From Pseudomonas sp. KNUC1026 (GTDB lineage: Bacteria; Pseudomonadota; Gammaproteobacteria; Pseudomonadales; Pseudomonadaceae), in contig NZ_CP087138.1 in assembly GCF_021650705.1 (NCBI RefSeq), positions 1,426,001-1,490,000 of the forward strand: a stretch of DNA of 64,000 nt, in the 5' to 3' direction. The position numbers and the translations under genes are program-made. The notes beneath the pieces are model-generated. The model worked only from the letters and a program-made list of their open reading frames with translations, made no database searches and was not told where the DNA came from. Positions 11,950 to 20,384 of the stretch are shown one piece after another. The number at the start of each line of letters is the position of its first letter. The stretch's first letter is position 1.

Positions 11950-12076
11950 GCCCTCTTTGGGGAGTAACCTGCCTTCACCTGTGAAGGCGCCCTGGTCAAC
12001 ATTCTCGGCGCACGCCGTGGTCAGGGCATCCAGCGGATTGGTGAGACCAACGACACCTGTGTGCCATTAGCCGGGC
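11950..12076 (+). promoter_or_regulatory. yybP-ykoY manganese riboswitch upstream of mntP
   Basis: The leader contains the hallmarks of the Mn2+-sensing yybP-ykoY class: GGGGAGTAACC near 11959, GTCAACATTCTCGGCG near 11995, and the GGTGAGACC segment near 12038, in the same order as in the Escherichia coli mntP leader. The element ends shortly before the mntP start, so it should switch mntP expression on when manganese is high. Confidence 0.85.
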
Positions 12077-12117
12077 GCGCGCGGAGGTCGTTGTCCTGTG
12101 CCCGGCTGGAGCGTCTC

Positions 12118-12696
12118 TTGAGCCCCATTTCTCTTGTTTTCCTGGCGTTCGCCATGTCGACCGATGCCTTTGCGGCTGCGGTGGGCAAAGGCGCGACGCT
12201 TTCTCGCCCGCGTGTTTCCGAAGCACTGCGCACCGGGCTGATCTTCGGTGTGATCGAAGCGGCGACGCCACTGCTGGGCTGGCTGCTGGGGCGGGCCGCC
12301 AGCCAGTTCGTCACCGAGTGGGACCACTGGATCGCCTTCGTGCTGCTGCTGGGCCTGGGCCTGCACATGGTCTATGCAGGCATTCGCCCGGACAAGGACG
12401 AACCGGAAGAAACCGGGCAGAAGCGCCACGGCTTCTGGCTGCTGGCGGTCACCGCTTTTGCCACCAGCATCGACGCGCTGGCCGTGGGTGTGGGCCTGGC
12501 GTTCGTTGAGGTGAACATTCTGGTCGCGGCGGCGGCCATCGGCCTTGCCACGATGCTGATGGTTACCCTCGGCACGCTGTTGGGCAGGGTGATCGGTGCG
12601 GTGGCCGGCAAGCGCGCCGAGATCGCCGGTGGCGTGGTACTGATGCTGGTGGGTGCGACCATCCTCTACGAGCATTTGAGCGGTGCCGCTGCATGA
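12118..12696 (+). CDS. mntP: Manganese efflux pump MntP
   Basis: Small inner-membrane exporter of Mn2+. The 192-aa product has six membrane segments arranged as two related halves, with the family motifs [15 protein letters not shown] near residue 12 and the paired [15 protein letters not shown] near residue 120, whose aspartates bind the metal. The TTG at 12118 is chosen because it gives the canonical short N-terminus ([18 protein letters not shown]) and GGAG lies 7 bases upstream; a GTG at 12061 would start inside the riboswitch. The stop overlaps the start of the next gene by 4 bp. Confidence 0.92.
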   Translation: MSPISLVFLAFAMSTDAFAAAVGKGATLSRPRVSEALRTGLIFGVIEAATPLLGWLLGRAASQFVTEWDHWIAFVLLLGLGLHMVYAGIRPDKDEPEETGQKRHGFWLLAVTAFATSIDALAVGVGLAFVEVNILVAAAAIGLATMLMVTLGTLLGRVIGAVAGKRAEIAGGVVLMLVGATILYEHLSGAAA

Positions 12697-13535
12697 AGGC
12701 GCTGTTACGACTGCTTGCCTGCGCCGTTGGCGGCTTGCTGACGCTCACATTGGGGTTCTTCGCCTGGCAGGCCTTCTGGCCGGTACAGGCAGCGCCGGGC
12801 TGGGCCTGGGAAGTGGCCCACGATGACGTGCCCAAGGCGGCTGCGTTGGTGCGCGAGCGCGATGGTGCCGTATTGATCAGCCAGGAATTGCAGGCAGGCG
12901 AGGGCAGTTTGTTGCGCATCGATGCCCAAGGTGTACGGCATCAGGTGCTGGGCGGGCTGAGCAAGCCCGATGGCTTGGCCTTGACCCCGCATGGCGTCGC
13001 CTTCAGCGAGGAAGTGGGCGGCGCGGCGGTCAGCCTGCTGGGGCCGGGTGGCGCTACGCCGCTATTTCGAGGCGATAACCTGCAGCATTTATGGAGCGAG
13101 GGCGACGACCTCTACAGCGTCGAAGACCGCAAGGGCCAGGGCCGCTTGCTGCGTTTTCGCTTCAGCACCGGCGAGCTTGAGGTATTGCGTGAAGGCCTGG
13201 CCGAGTCCGAAGCGGTGACCCGCTGCGCCGGTGGGCCTTTGCTCTACACGGAGAAGACCAAGGGCGTGGTGCGGCAATACCAGCCTGGTGGCCAGGACAG
13301 TACGTTGGTCAGTGGCCTGAGCAACCCGACCTTTCTGATGTGCGACGCCCGCGGCCTGTGGATCAGCGAAGACGACACCCATCGGGCGCGGCTGCTGCTG
13401 CGCGACCCTCAAGGGCAATTGCACACCGTGTTGAGTTTCCTCAAGGCGCCACAGGCATTGCTTGCCGATGGCCCAGACGGTTACCTGCTCGCCGAAGGCG
13501 GCCGTGACCGCGTCCTGCGCCTGCACGTCGAGTGA
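12693..13535 (+). CDS. Membrane-anchored six-bladed beta-propeller protein (SMP-30/gluconolactonase-like)
   Basis: A 280-aa protein with an N-terminal signal anchor ([22 protein letters not shown]) and a repeated beta-propeller body; segments such as [41 protein letters not shown] and [21 protein letters not shown] recur at about 50-residue spacing. It should face the periplasm. Propellers of this type are lactonases or binding scaffolds; the substrate is not evident. The ATG overlaps the mntP stop (ATGA), so the two are translationally coupled and the riboswitch probably controls both, which would tie this protein to manganese stress. Confidence 0.7.
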   Translation: MKALLRLLACAVGGLLTLTLGFFAWQAFWPVQAAPGWAWEVAHDDVPKAAALVRERDGAVLISQELQAGEGSLLRIDAQGVRHQVLGGLSKPDGLALTPHGVAFSEEVGGAAVSLLGPGGATPLFRGDNLQHLWSEGDDLYSVEDRKGQGRLLRFRFSTGELEVLREGLAESEAVTRCAGGPLLYTEKTKGVVRQYQPGGQDSTLVSGLSNPTFLMCDARGLWISEDDTHRARLLLRDPQGQLHTVLSFLKAPQALLADGPDGYLLAEGGRDRVLRLHVE

Positions 13536-13547
13536 GCGCACGGCTTC

Positions 13548-13565
13548 GGTAGCCAAAGGCTTACA
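13548..13565 (+). promoter_or_regulatory. Possible GacA upstream activating site
   Basis: GGTAGCCAAAGGCTTACA matches the GacA site TGTAAG-N2-AT-N2-CTTACA fully in the right half and partly in the left half. It is centred about 65 bp before the inferred start of the Rsm-like RNA at about 13621, close to where such sites lie in known rsm promoters. Confidence 0.5.
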
Positions 13566-13620
13566 GCACGGCGCAGCGATCACCTCTTGGGCGGCGACGG
13601 CCAGCGCCGTAATCTACATC

Positions 13621-13737
13621 CATCCAACGGCGCCACGGATCAGGCGCCGACGGTCAAGGATGATCGACCATGGGCCTGGGAGGCCGACGACAGGAGTTGC
13701 ATGGCTTGGACACAGAACCCGCTTCGGCGGGTTTTTT
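13621..13737 (+). ncRNA. rsmX: RsmX/Y/Z-type small RNA that sequesters RsmA/CsrA
   Basis: About 117 nt, from just after a TAATCT -10 element (13610-13615) to an intrinsic terminator. It has the defining Rsm layout of GGA motifs held in hairpin loops: stem CGGCGCC/GGCGCCG with loop ACGGATCA (13628-13649); GGTC/GACC around AAGGATGATC (13652-13669); GGCC/GGCC with loop TGGGA (13673-13685); CGAC/GTTG with loop AGGA (13688-13699); and an unpaired TTGGA near 13706. Such RNAs bind several RsmA dimers and relieve translational repression in the Gac/Rsm cascade. Family membership is well supported; the choice of rsmX over rsmY or rsmZ is tentative. Confidence 0.8.
13715..13737 (+). terminator. Rho-independent terminator of the Rsm-like RNA
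   Basis: AACCCGC-TTCG-GCGGGTT followed by a T run; a UUCG tetraloop hairpin directly after the last GGA motif. Confidence 0.9.
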
Positions 13738-13799
13738 AATGCCTGTGCGGTTAAGCTTGCGCTCGGTTATCCATAACACTAACGACCGTGAGCCTGACC

Positions 13800-14357
13800 A
13801 TGACCACTCTCCCTCTGGGCGCCAGCGTGCCCGCTCAACGTTATCACCGGTTATCGATCACTCTGCATTGGCTGACCGTGCTGCTGTTCATCGGCGTTTA
13901 CGGCTGTATCGAACTCAAAGGCTATGTGCCCAAGGGCCAGCCACTGCGCGCTGCTTTGGTGGGCGGGCATGGCATTCTGGGCACGCTCATCCTGCTGCTG
14001 GTGGCCGTGCGGCTGATCGCACGGTTGCGTTACCCGGCCCCGCCTATCGAGCCGCGCCCGCCGCGCTGGCAAACGGGAGTAGCGCATGCAACGCACGGGC
14101 TGCTGTATCTGCTGATGATCGTGACGCCGATCCTCGCCTGGTTGATGCTGGCCATCGCCGGCAAGCCCTTTCCCTGGCTGGGCTTCGAGATTCCACTGCC
14201 GGTGACGGTGGACGAAGTGCTGGCCAAGCGTATCAAGGGTGTTCACGAATGGATCGGCAATGCAGGCTACTGGCTGATCGGCCTTCACGCGCTGGCGGGG
14301 CTGTTCCATCACTACGTGGTGCGCGACAACACCTTGCGCCGCATGGTGCGCGGTTGA
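13800..14357 (+). CDS. Cytochrome b561 family protein
   Basis: A 185-aa inner-membrane dihaem cytochrome b that passes electrons from the quinone pool. Four membrane segments are visible, with haem-ligand histidines in SITLHWLTVLLF, VGGHGILGTLIL, HATHGLLYLLMI and LIGLHALAGLFHHYV. The ATG at 13800 is used; a GTG at 13788 would add four residues. It stands alone downstream of the Rsm-like RNA. Electron donor and acceptor are not evident. Confidence 0.85.
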   Translation: MTTLPLGASVPAQRYHRLSITLHWLTVLLFIGVYGCIELKGYVPKGQPLRAALVGGHGILGTLILLLVAVRLIARLRYPAPPIEPRPPRWQTGVAHATHGLLYLLMIVTPILAWLMLAIAGKPFPWLGFEIPLPVTVDEVLAKRIKGVHEWIGNAGYWLIGLHALAGLFHHYVVRDNTLRRMVRG

Positions 14358-14498
14358 CCGAACGCGGGGCAGCCCTTAGAGTGGCGCCGGGGCGTGCGCC
14401 ACGCCTGCGGTCCGCGCAAAGGGTTGCCCACGGCGTGTTTCAACGCTTCACTCACCAGCTCCTGGCTTGTGGCGGGCCCAGCCATTGAAGGAGTTGGC

Positions 14499-15743
14499 AT
14501 GTCCACATCACCGTCTTCACGCCACCACGGCCGCCTCGAACTGCCGTTTCTGCGCAAACAGGCCAAACGCCTGCTCAAGGCGCTCAACGCAGGGCACGCA
14601 CCCGACGAAGCTCGCCAGCTGGCCGAGCTTGGCCTTGCGGGGCCCGCTTACCAACTGGCCGATGCCCAATGGCTGACCGCCCGCGCGCAGGGCTTCGCCA
14701 GCTGGCCAAGGCTCAAGGCCCATGCCGATGCGCTCGACTTCGCCGCGCGCCACCCAGGCCCGCGCCAGGGCGATAGCCCACAGGTCATCCATTGGCGCTG
14801 CGGCAACGATATCGAACACTCACTGAAGGTCGCGGGCTTTACCGGGCAGTTCCGGATGCTCAGCGATCCGCTGGCGATGGGCCCGGTGCCGGCGCTTGAG
14901 CCTGCTGGATTTCAGGCGGCGCGGGCTCGGTTCATTGCTCAGGCATTCAACCTGGCGCCGGCCGATGCGGCAGCGCGCCTTGCAACAGAGTACGGAGCGC
15001 TGGCGGCCATCGGTGCCGACAGCGAGGTGGTGCTGTGGTGCGAAGCCGATGCCTACGATCAGCTGTTCCTGATCCGGCTGTTGGCAGGTTCGAGCACGCA
15101 GCCTCGCCGGCTGGAGCTGGTCGAGGCGGCCAGTGTGCCGGGCGTCGAGCGTTTTATCGGAGTGGGCCAACTGGCCCCGGACGTGCTCGCCTGGCTCTGG
15201 CCGCAGCGGCGCGCGCTTGGCGCCCCTGCACTGGCGCTGGGGCGAAAGGCCTGGGCGGCCTACTGCGCGCCAGATCCGCGCGCCTGGGCCTCGCTTGCGG
15301 CTGCGCCCACGCCGCCGTTGCCGCTGCTGGGGCCAGCACTGGCCCGCCAGCTCCAGGAGCTGCCCAGGGAATCCGATGGTTTGAGCCTCACCGAGCGCTT
15401 GAGCTTGCACCACTTGGCTGAGCGGGGGCCAATGGCCGCCGGTCAGGTGTTTGCGTGGTTGATGAAGCAGGGTGATCCCTTGCCTTGGCTGGGTGACATG
15501 ATGTTCGAGGCGCTCTCGCGGCATTGGGTGCAAGGCCCTGAGCCGTTGCTGCACGAGGCACCGGGCGCCAGCTGGGCACAGCGGCAGTGGCGCCTGGCGC
15601 CATTGGCAGAGCGGGTACTGGCGGGGCAGGCGCACTGGCTGGACCACGTTCAGGCCGAACGCTGGGTTGGCGGGGTTCAGCTTTCGCCGGGCCAGCCTTG
15701 CTGGGTGGTCAGCTCGGAGGGGATGGTTCGGCTGCGCCATTGA
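14499..15743 (+). CDS. DUF1835 domain-containing protein
   Basis: A 414-aa soluble protein. After about 85 residues that include an ankyrin-like/helical start (LPFLRKQAKRLLKALNAGH), the segment IHWRCGNDIEHSLKVAGFTG followed by LSDPLAMGPVP is the signature of DUF1835, often found with DUF3658-like C-termini. The function is unknown; no catalytic motif is obvious. The start is set by GAAGGAG 6 bases before the ATG. The last 35 bp overlap the convergent GGDEF/EAL gene. Confidence 0.75.
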   Translation: MSTSPSSRHHGRLELPFLRKQAKRLLKALNAGHAPDEARQLAELGLAGPAYQLADAQWLTARAQGFASWPRLKAHADALDFAARHPGPRQGDSPQVIHWRCGNDIEHSLKVAGFTGQFRMLSDPLAMGPVPALEPAGFQAARARFIAQAFNLAPADAAARLATEYGALAAIGADSEVVLWCEADAYDQLFLIRLLAGSSTQPRRLELVEAASVPGVERFIGVGQLAPDVLAWLWPQRRALGAPALALGRKAWAAYCAPDPRAWASLAAAPTPPLPLLGPALARQLQELPRESDGLSLTERLSLHHLAERGPMAAGQVFAWLMKQGDPLPWLGDMMFEALSRHWVQGPEPLLHEAPGASWAQRQWRLAPLAERVLAGQAHWLDHVQAERWVGGVQLSPGQPCWVVSSEGMVRLRH

Positions 15744-18237
15744 GGCAGGTGGTGGCCAATCGCTCGGCGGGCAGGGCGGGGCTGAAGTAATGCCCCTGGG
15801 CCTCGTCGCAGCCCAGATGTGCGAGGCTGGCCATTTGCTCGGCGTCTTCTACGCCCTTGGCGGTGACACGCAGGCCCAACTCGCCGGCCAACTGAACGGT
15901 AGCGCGGACGATGGCTTGGTCCGGGCTGGCAGCCTGGACCGTTTGCATGAACTGCCGCGCCAGGGTAAGTCGATCGAACAGGCCGTCCCGCAGCCATGAG
16001 AGGCCGGCAGTGCCGCTGCCGAAGTCGTCCAGGCTCAACTGCAGGCCCAGTGCCTTGAGTGCATGCAGGGTTGGCAGCACCGCTTCGTTCAGCAACACGT
16101 GTTCGCCAATCTCCAGTATCAGCCGCGACGGTGCCAGGCCGCTGCCAGCCAGCGCGTCGACCACCGATTTGATCAAGCGATCCGGCTCGGCGAACTGCCC
16201 GGCCGAGAGGTTGACCACCAGCAATGTGCCCTCTGGCCATTGAGCGGCCTGCATGCAGCTTTGGGCCAGGGCCCAGCGCCCGAGTGGGCGGATCAGCCCG
16301 CTGTCCTCGGCAAGGTCCAGAAACGCCTCGGGCAACAGCAGCCCTCGTTGCGGGTGCTGCCAGCGCAGCAAGGCTTCGAAGCCGCACAGGCGCTGGCCGG
16401 CTAGCGCGAAGCGGGGCTGGTAATGCAGGCGCAGCTCACCCTGGCCTTGGGCGCGGCGCAGCGCCTGCTCCAGGTCCTGGCGTGCCAGCAGGCGGCCGTT
16501 CATGGTTTCGGTATAGAAGCGCCAGGTGCTGCGGCCGGCGGCCTTGGCCTGGTACAGCGCGATGTCGGCCAGGCGCAGCAACTCTTCAGCGCTGCTGGCA
16601 TGCATGGGTGCCAGCGCCACGCCGATGCTGGTCCCCAGAAATACAGTGTGCTCGCCCACCTGCAGCGGTTGGCAGACCGCCTCGACCAGGCGCTGGCAAA
16701 GGGCATCGATGGCGCGTGTGTCGCTCAGGCCGGGCAGGGCGATGATGAATTCGTCGCCGCCGACCCGCGCCACGAAGTCGGGCTCACGCAACTGCCGCGG
16801 CAAGCGTTGGGCGACAGCCTGCAACACCAGGTCACCGACGCCGTGGCCGTAGGTGTCGTTGACCGGCTTGAAGCGGTCCAGGTCCAGGCTCAGCAGTGCC
16901 AAGGGGCCTGGCAGCATGGGCGCCAGGCGCTGGTGCAAATGGTGCCGGTTGGGCAGGCCAGTGAGGCTGTCGTGCAAAGACAAGTGGCGCACTTCGGCCT
17001 GAGCATGCACTTCCTCAGTGATGTCCGTGGCAGTGCCACGGTGGCCTTTGCCATCTTCGATGGCGCGTGCGGTCAGCCGGCATAGGCGGGCGTTGCCGTG
17101 CTGGTCCTGGTAATTGCACACCAATGTACCGCCCTGATTAGCCGCAAGCCAGGGCGCCAGGCGCTGGCCTTGCGGTTGCAGCAGGTGTTCCAGTGGCTGG
17201 CCAAGCCAATACTGTGGGGCTGCGCCGGTGACGTGTGTGAAGCGTTCGGACAGGTAGGTCAGGCGGCCCTGCGCGTCGGTTTCCCACAGCCAGTCCGAGG
17301 AGCCTTCGGCCATGTCGCGAAAGCGTTGTTCGCTGTGGCTCAGGTCAGCCTGGCTGGCTAGCAGGGCGTCGAATTGCGCGTCCAGCTCACGTGCCGAGGC
17401 CAGTGCGTAGCGCAGCAGCGCGCCCAGCACCAGCAGCAGGGCCAACACGCCTGCGACGAACATCGGCAGCGTCTGGGCGAGCAGCTCCTGGCCGGGCCGC
17501 GGCGCCTTCCAGTTGACCCAGAGCGTCGACCCCAGCAGCGGCATCGATTGCAGGTCCAGCAGCGGCGCCGCGCTCAAGGTGAGCTCGGGCAGGCCGTAGG
17601 TCTGGCTCATGCTGCGCAGCTTGTGGCTGTCGAGCAGGCTGACGAACAGCATCACCGAATCCGGGCCGGGCACCCGGGGTACGTCGGCGGCGCCGGTGCT
17701 GATGGTCGCGGCGGCAACCAGCGCCGGGATGCCGCCGACCGTCAGCACCCCGACCACACCGCTGTCGTCGCTGTCATGGGCACGGGCGTCGGCGAGCAGG
17801 TGCGGCAGGTCGCCCTGCAGCCAGCGCTGGGCCTGTACCTGTGCAGGTAGCCCTTCGATCACCGAGTAGACCGTCTGGTCCTGGCCGTCGGTGACCAGCA
17901 CGCCGTCGTAGCCGTAGAGCTCGAAAGGCACCGAGCCTACGTTGCGTTGGTCGTCTGCCCAGTGCAGGTCCACGTTCACATGCAGGTGAAGGTAGGCCTC
18001 GCCCCATTTGGAGTAGTTGACGATGTTGCGGCTGATTTCCGTGCTGGCCTGGTGCAGGGTACGGTCGATGTACAGCGCCGAGCGCTTTTGTACATCAGTG
18101 TCCTGGCGAAGCGCACTGCTGACCAGCAGGTAGCCACCCAGCCCGATCAGCGCCAGCAGTGCCGCGATTGCTGGCAGCAGGCGCAACAGGAGTTCACGGC
18201 TGCGACGAGCCGCGCGGGCTGCGGAACGTAGTGGCAT
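15709..18237 (-). CDS. CHASE-PAS-GGDEF-EAL cyclic-di-GMP signalling protein with degenerate EAL site
   Basis: An 842-aa inner-membrane sensor. Order: TM1 (LLPAIAALLALIGLGGYLLV), a periplasmic CHASE4-like sensor to about residue 260, TM2 (MFVAGVLALLLVLGALLRYAL), a PAS domain (RFRDMAEGSSDWLWETDAQGRL), a GGDEF domain with an intact RVGGDEF site, and an EAL domain beginning CGFEALLRWQHP. The cyclase site looks active. In the EAL part the glutamate of EAL and the DDFGSG aspartates remain, but the lysine/aspartate motif KxDxSF reads TLARQF and the usual AEGVE reads AKGVE, so phosphodiesterase activity is probably lost. Expected role: cyclase, possibly with the EAL part as a sensor. Confidence 0.92.
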   Translation of the reverse strand: MPLRSAARAARRSRELLLRLLPAIAALLALIGLGGYLLVSSALRQDTDVQKRSALYIDRTLHQASTEISRNIVNYSKWGEAYLHLHVNVDLHWADDQRNVGSVPFELYGYDGVLVTDGQDQTVYSVIEGLPAQVQAQRWLQGDLPHLLADARAHDSDDSGVVGVLTVGGIPALVAAATISTGAADVPRVPGPDSVMLFVSLLDSHKLRSMSQTYGLPELTLSAAPLLDLQSMPLLGSTLWVNWKAPRPGQELLAQTLPMFVAGVLALLLVLGALLRYALASARELDAQFDALLASQADLSHSEQRFRDMAEGSSDWLWETDAQGRLTYLSERFTHVTGAAPQYWLGQPLEHLLQPQGQRLAPWLAANQGGTLVCNYQDQHGNARLCRLTARAIEDGKGHRGTATDITEEVHAQAEVRHLSLHDSLTGLPNRHHLHQRLAPMLPGPLALLSLDLDRFKPVNDTYGHGVGDLVLQAVAQRLPRQLREPDFVARVGGDEFIIALPGLSDTRAIDALCQRLVEAVCQPLQVGEHTVFLGTSIGVALAPMHASSAEELLRLADIALYQAKAAGRSTWRFYTETMNGRLLARQDLEQALRRAQGQGELRLHYQPRFALAGQRLCGFEALLRWQHPQRGLLLPEAFLDLAEDSGLIRPLGRWALAQSCMQAAQWPEGTLLVVNLSAGQFAEPDRLIKSVVDALAGSGLAPSRLILEIGEHVLLNEAVLPTLHALKALGLQLSLDDFGSGTAGLSWLRDGLFDRLTLARQFMQTVQAASPDQAIVRATVQLAGELGLRVTAKGVEDAEQMASLAHLGCDEAQGHYFSPALPAERLATTCLNGAAEPSPPS

Positions 18238-18307
18238 AGGCGGGGTGTCGCAATTAGTGGCGTAACGCTATCTTACGCGCCGACCACGAGCCCCGCCAGC
18301 GCCCTCG

Positions 18308-19489
18308 TCAGGTCGCGGGGCAGGCCATTTTTGGCTGCCAGGCGGCTTTTGGCCACAGGCTTGCCAAGCCTAGCAGCGCCATGGCTGCACCTATCCACAA
18401 CGGGCCTTGCAGGCCCAGGCCGGCGTCGATCGATTCCCCACCCGCCCAACTGCCAAAGGCAAGGCCGGCGGTGATCACCGAGCTGTGCAGGGTATTGACC
18501 AGCGCGCCTGGCTCGGCAGCGCGCATCACGCGCGCCACCATTGCAGGGTTCAACGCTACGCCGGTCAGGCCCAGGCCGATGAAGCACACCAGCCCCAGTG
18601 CGGGAATGTTGACACTCAAGGCCATGCCTGCAAGCAGCAGCACCATCATGGCCAGGCCCCAGGCCTGGGCGCTGCGGGTGTGGCGGTCGGCGATGCGGCC
18701 CACCAGGGTGTTCCCGATCACGTTGGCCACGCCATACAGCGCCAGCAACGGTGCCACGTGGGTGGGGCTTACGCCCATCAACTGGATCAGGATAGGGGTG
18801 CAATAGCTGAAGGCTGCGAAGGTCGCGCCGATGATCAGGCCGCTGGTGACATAGGCGCCCCACAATGGGCGGTTGCGCAGGCTGGCCCATTCGCGGCGCA
18901 GGTCAGGAGTGGCGTCGTTGTGTTCCGCCGGCAGGCGCCAGGCGGCCAGCATCGTACACAGCAGTGCCAGGCCCACGACCAGCCAGGCACTGGCGCGCCA
19001 GCCATGGTGCTGCTCGACCCAGGTGGTCAGCGGCACGCCGGCCACAGGGCTCAGCATCAGGCCGGCAAGCACCACCGCTACCGCGCGGCCGCGTTCCTGC
19101 TGGGGTACAAGGCTCGCGCAAATGGTCATGCACAAGCCGATGCACGCGGCACTGGCTACCCCCATCACGATGCGCGCCAGCGCCAGCACCTCATAGCTTT
19201 GCGCCAACGCCGCCAGCACGCCGGCGGCAACATACAGCGCCAGCAGGCCCACCAGCGCGGTCTTGTTGCCCACCCTCAAGGCCAGCAGCGCCACGGTCAT
19301 CGGCGGCCCGCCCAGGCACATGCCCAAGGCGTAATAGGCGATCAGGTTGCCCAATTGCGCCAGGCTCACCGAAAAGGCTTCGGCGAGCGCCGGCATCATG
19401 CCGGCGACCATGAATTCGGCGGTTACCAGGGAAAAGATGGTCAGGCCCAGCAGGTAGACCGTGGGAGGGAGAGGGGGGCGTTGCGGCAT
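18308..19489 (-). CDS. MFS transporter, DHA1 drug:proton antiporter type
   Basis: A 393-aa, twelve-segment major facilitator. The N-terminal half carries VTAEFMVAGMMPALAEAFSVS and the motif C-like VVLAGLMLSPVAGVPLTTWV, typical of AraJ/SotB-like exporters of sugars, amino-acid derivatives or drugs. A transport-loop motif GRIADRHTR occurs near residue 275. The start MPQRPPLPPTVYLLG at 19489 is preferred; an upstream GTG (19525) would add 12 proline-rich residues. No regulator is adjacent and the substrate is unknown. Confidence 0.85.
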   Translation of the reverse strand: MPQRPPLPPTVYLLGLTIFSLVTAEFMVAGMMPALAEAFSVSLAQLGNLIAYYALGMCLGGPPMTVALLALRVGNKTALVGLLALYVAAGVLAALAQSYEVLALARIVMGVASAACIGLCMTICASLVPQQERGRAVAVVLAGLMLSPVAGVPLTTWVEQHHGWRASAWLVVGLALLCTMLAAWRLPAEHNDATPDLRREWASLRNRPLWGAYVTSGLIIGATFAAFSYCTPILIQLMGVSPTHVAPLLALYGVANVIGNTLVGRIADRHTRSAQAWGLAMMVLLLAGMALSVNIPALGLVCFIGLGLTGVALNPAMVARVMRAAEPGALVNTLHSSVITAGLAFGSWAGGESIDAGLGLQGPLWIGAAMALLGLASLWPKAAWQPKMACPAT

Positions 19490-19624
19490 CGGGGGGCAGC
19501 TCTTAGGCGGGGGAAAACGGCCCACACTACGGGAGAGTTGACGGGTTGGTCAAATTTGGCCGCGGCTCGGCGGAGATCGGCCGCGGGCTTGGCGAACAAG
19601 TGGGAAATCGGGGCTCGGGAGTCG

Positions 19625-20152
19625 CTACTGCGCGAAGGAAGCGCTTGAATCAATGGGCAAGGTCAATGGCGTTATCATCATCGACAGGATCAACATGGCC
19701 AACCACGTGTAGAAATAATATCTGTTGTCACCTACGCGCGTGCCTCTTCGCCACAAATACACAGGCGCCAACAGTATGTTCCACCCTGAAAGAGGAAGGT
19801 AGCCTGCTTCAATCAGTCGAGCGCAATCGGCCCGATACAAGACGATATACAGGACCACGTAATACAACCAGGTAGTCCAACCGGACATCAGTTCGAGGAT
19901 CGCGCCCATGACGGGAACGCATGCCATCGCCCATATACAGAAATTATCCAGCGGTCTGGCCGATGTGTTGCATTCGGTCGTCGAGTCACTGGCCAGCACG
20001 GATCTGCTGTAGGCAGTCCAGTTGGCCGCCCTTGCGCCCACCATCGTATCTGTCGAGATCACCCCGGTGATGAGGAAGTCATTCATCTGTCGGGAAGTGT
20101 ACGGGCCTTTTGTCACACCGCCGTGCTGATAATACCAATCCTGTTTCAACAT
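19625..20152 (-). CDS. GYF_2 (DUF4339) domain membrane protein
   Basis: A 175-aa protein. Residues 1-55 match the GYF_2 pattern (WYYQHGGVTKGPYTSRQMNDFLITGVI-type; key pieces WYYQ, GPYTSRQM and TGVIS), a small domain thought to bind peptides. The rest has about four hydrophobic stretches (NFCIWAMACVPVMGAILEL, LYYVVLYIVLY, NILLAPVYLW, TWLAMLILSMMITPL), so it is an inner-membrane protein with a cytoplasmic adaptor domain. The gene is visibly more AT-rich than its neighbours, which suggests acquisition. Function unknown. Confidence 0.75.
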   Translation of the reverse strand: MLKQDWYYQHGGVTKGPYTSRQMNDFLITGVISTDTMVGARAANWTAYSRSVLASDSTTECNTSARPLDNFCIWAMACVPVMGAILELMSGWTTWLYYVVLYIVLYRADCARLIEAGYLPLSGWNILLAPVYLWRRGTRVGDNRYYFYTWLAMLILSMMITPLTLPIDSSASFAQ

Positions 20153-20384
20153 CTTCGCAGTTCCTGAGTGCATGTCGCATCAACCTGATGCGGGCGTGTT
20201 CAGGATACTGAGGGAGCCGATAATTGCTTTAAGGCCAACTCGTAAAAAGACCGTGATGGTTTTTGTTTCATACAAGTCCTGGGTGCCAATGGCCGTGTCG
20301 AATAGCCTGAGTTCGCTGTTTCGGAACTTCAGTGCTCATCGACGCCCGCCCTGTACCTTCAGGGCGAGCACTGCATCGAGCCAC
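20153..20384. other. Intergenic stretch, no gene recognised
   Basis: About 230 bp between the GYF_2 gene and the chemoreceptor gene. The base composition is lower in GC than the flanks. I see no RNA signature or convincing reading frame; a hairpin-forming CGCCCTGT...ACCTTCAGGGCG segment near 20345-20365 could be the chemoreceptor terminator on the other strand. Confidence 0.4.
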
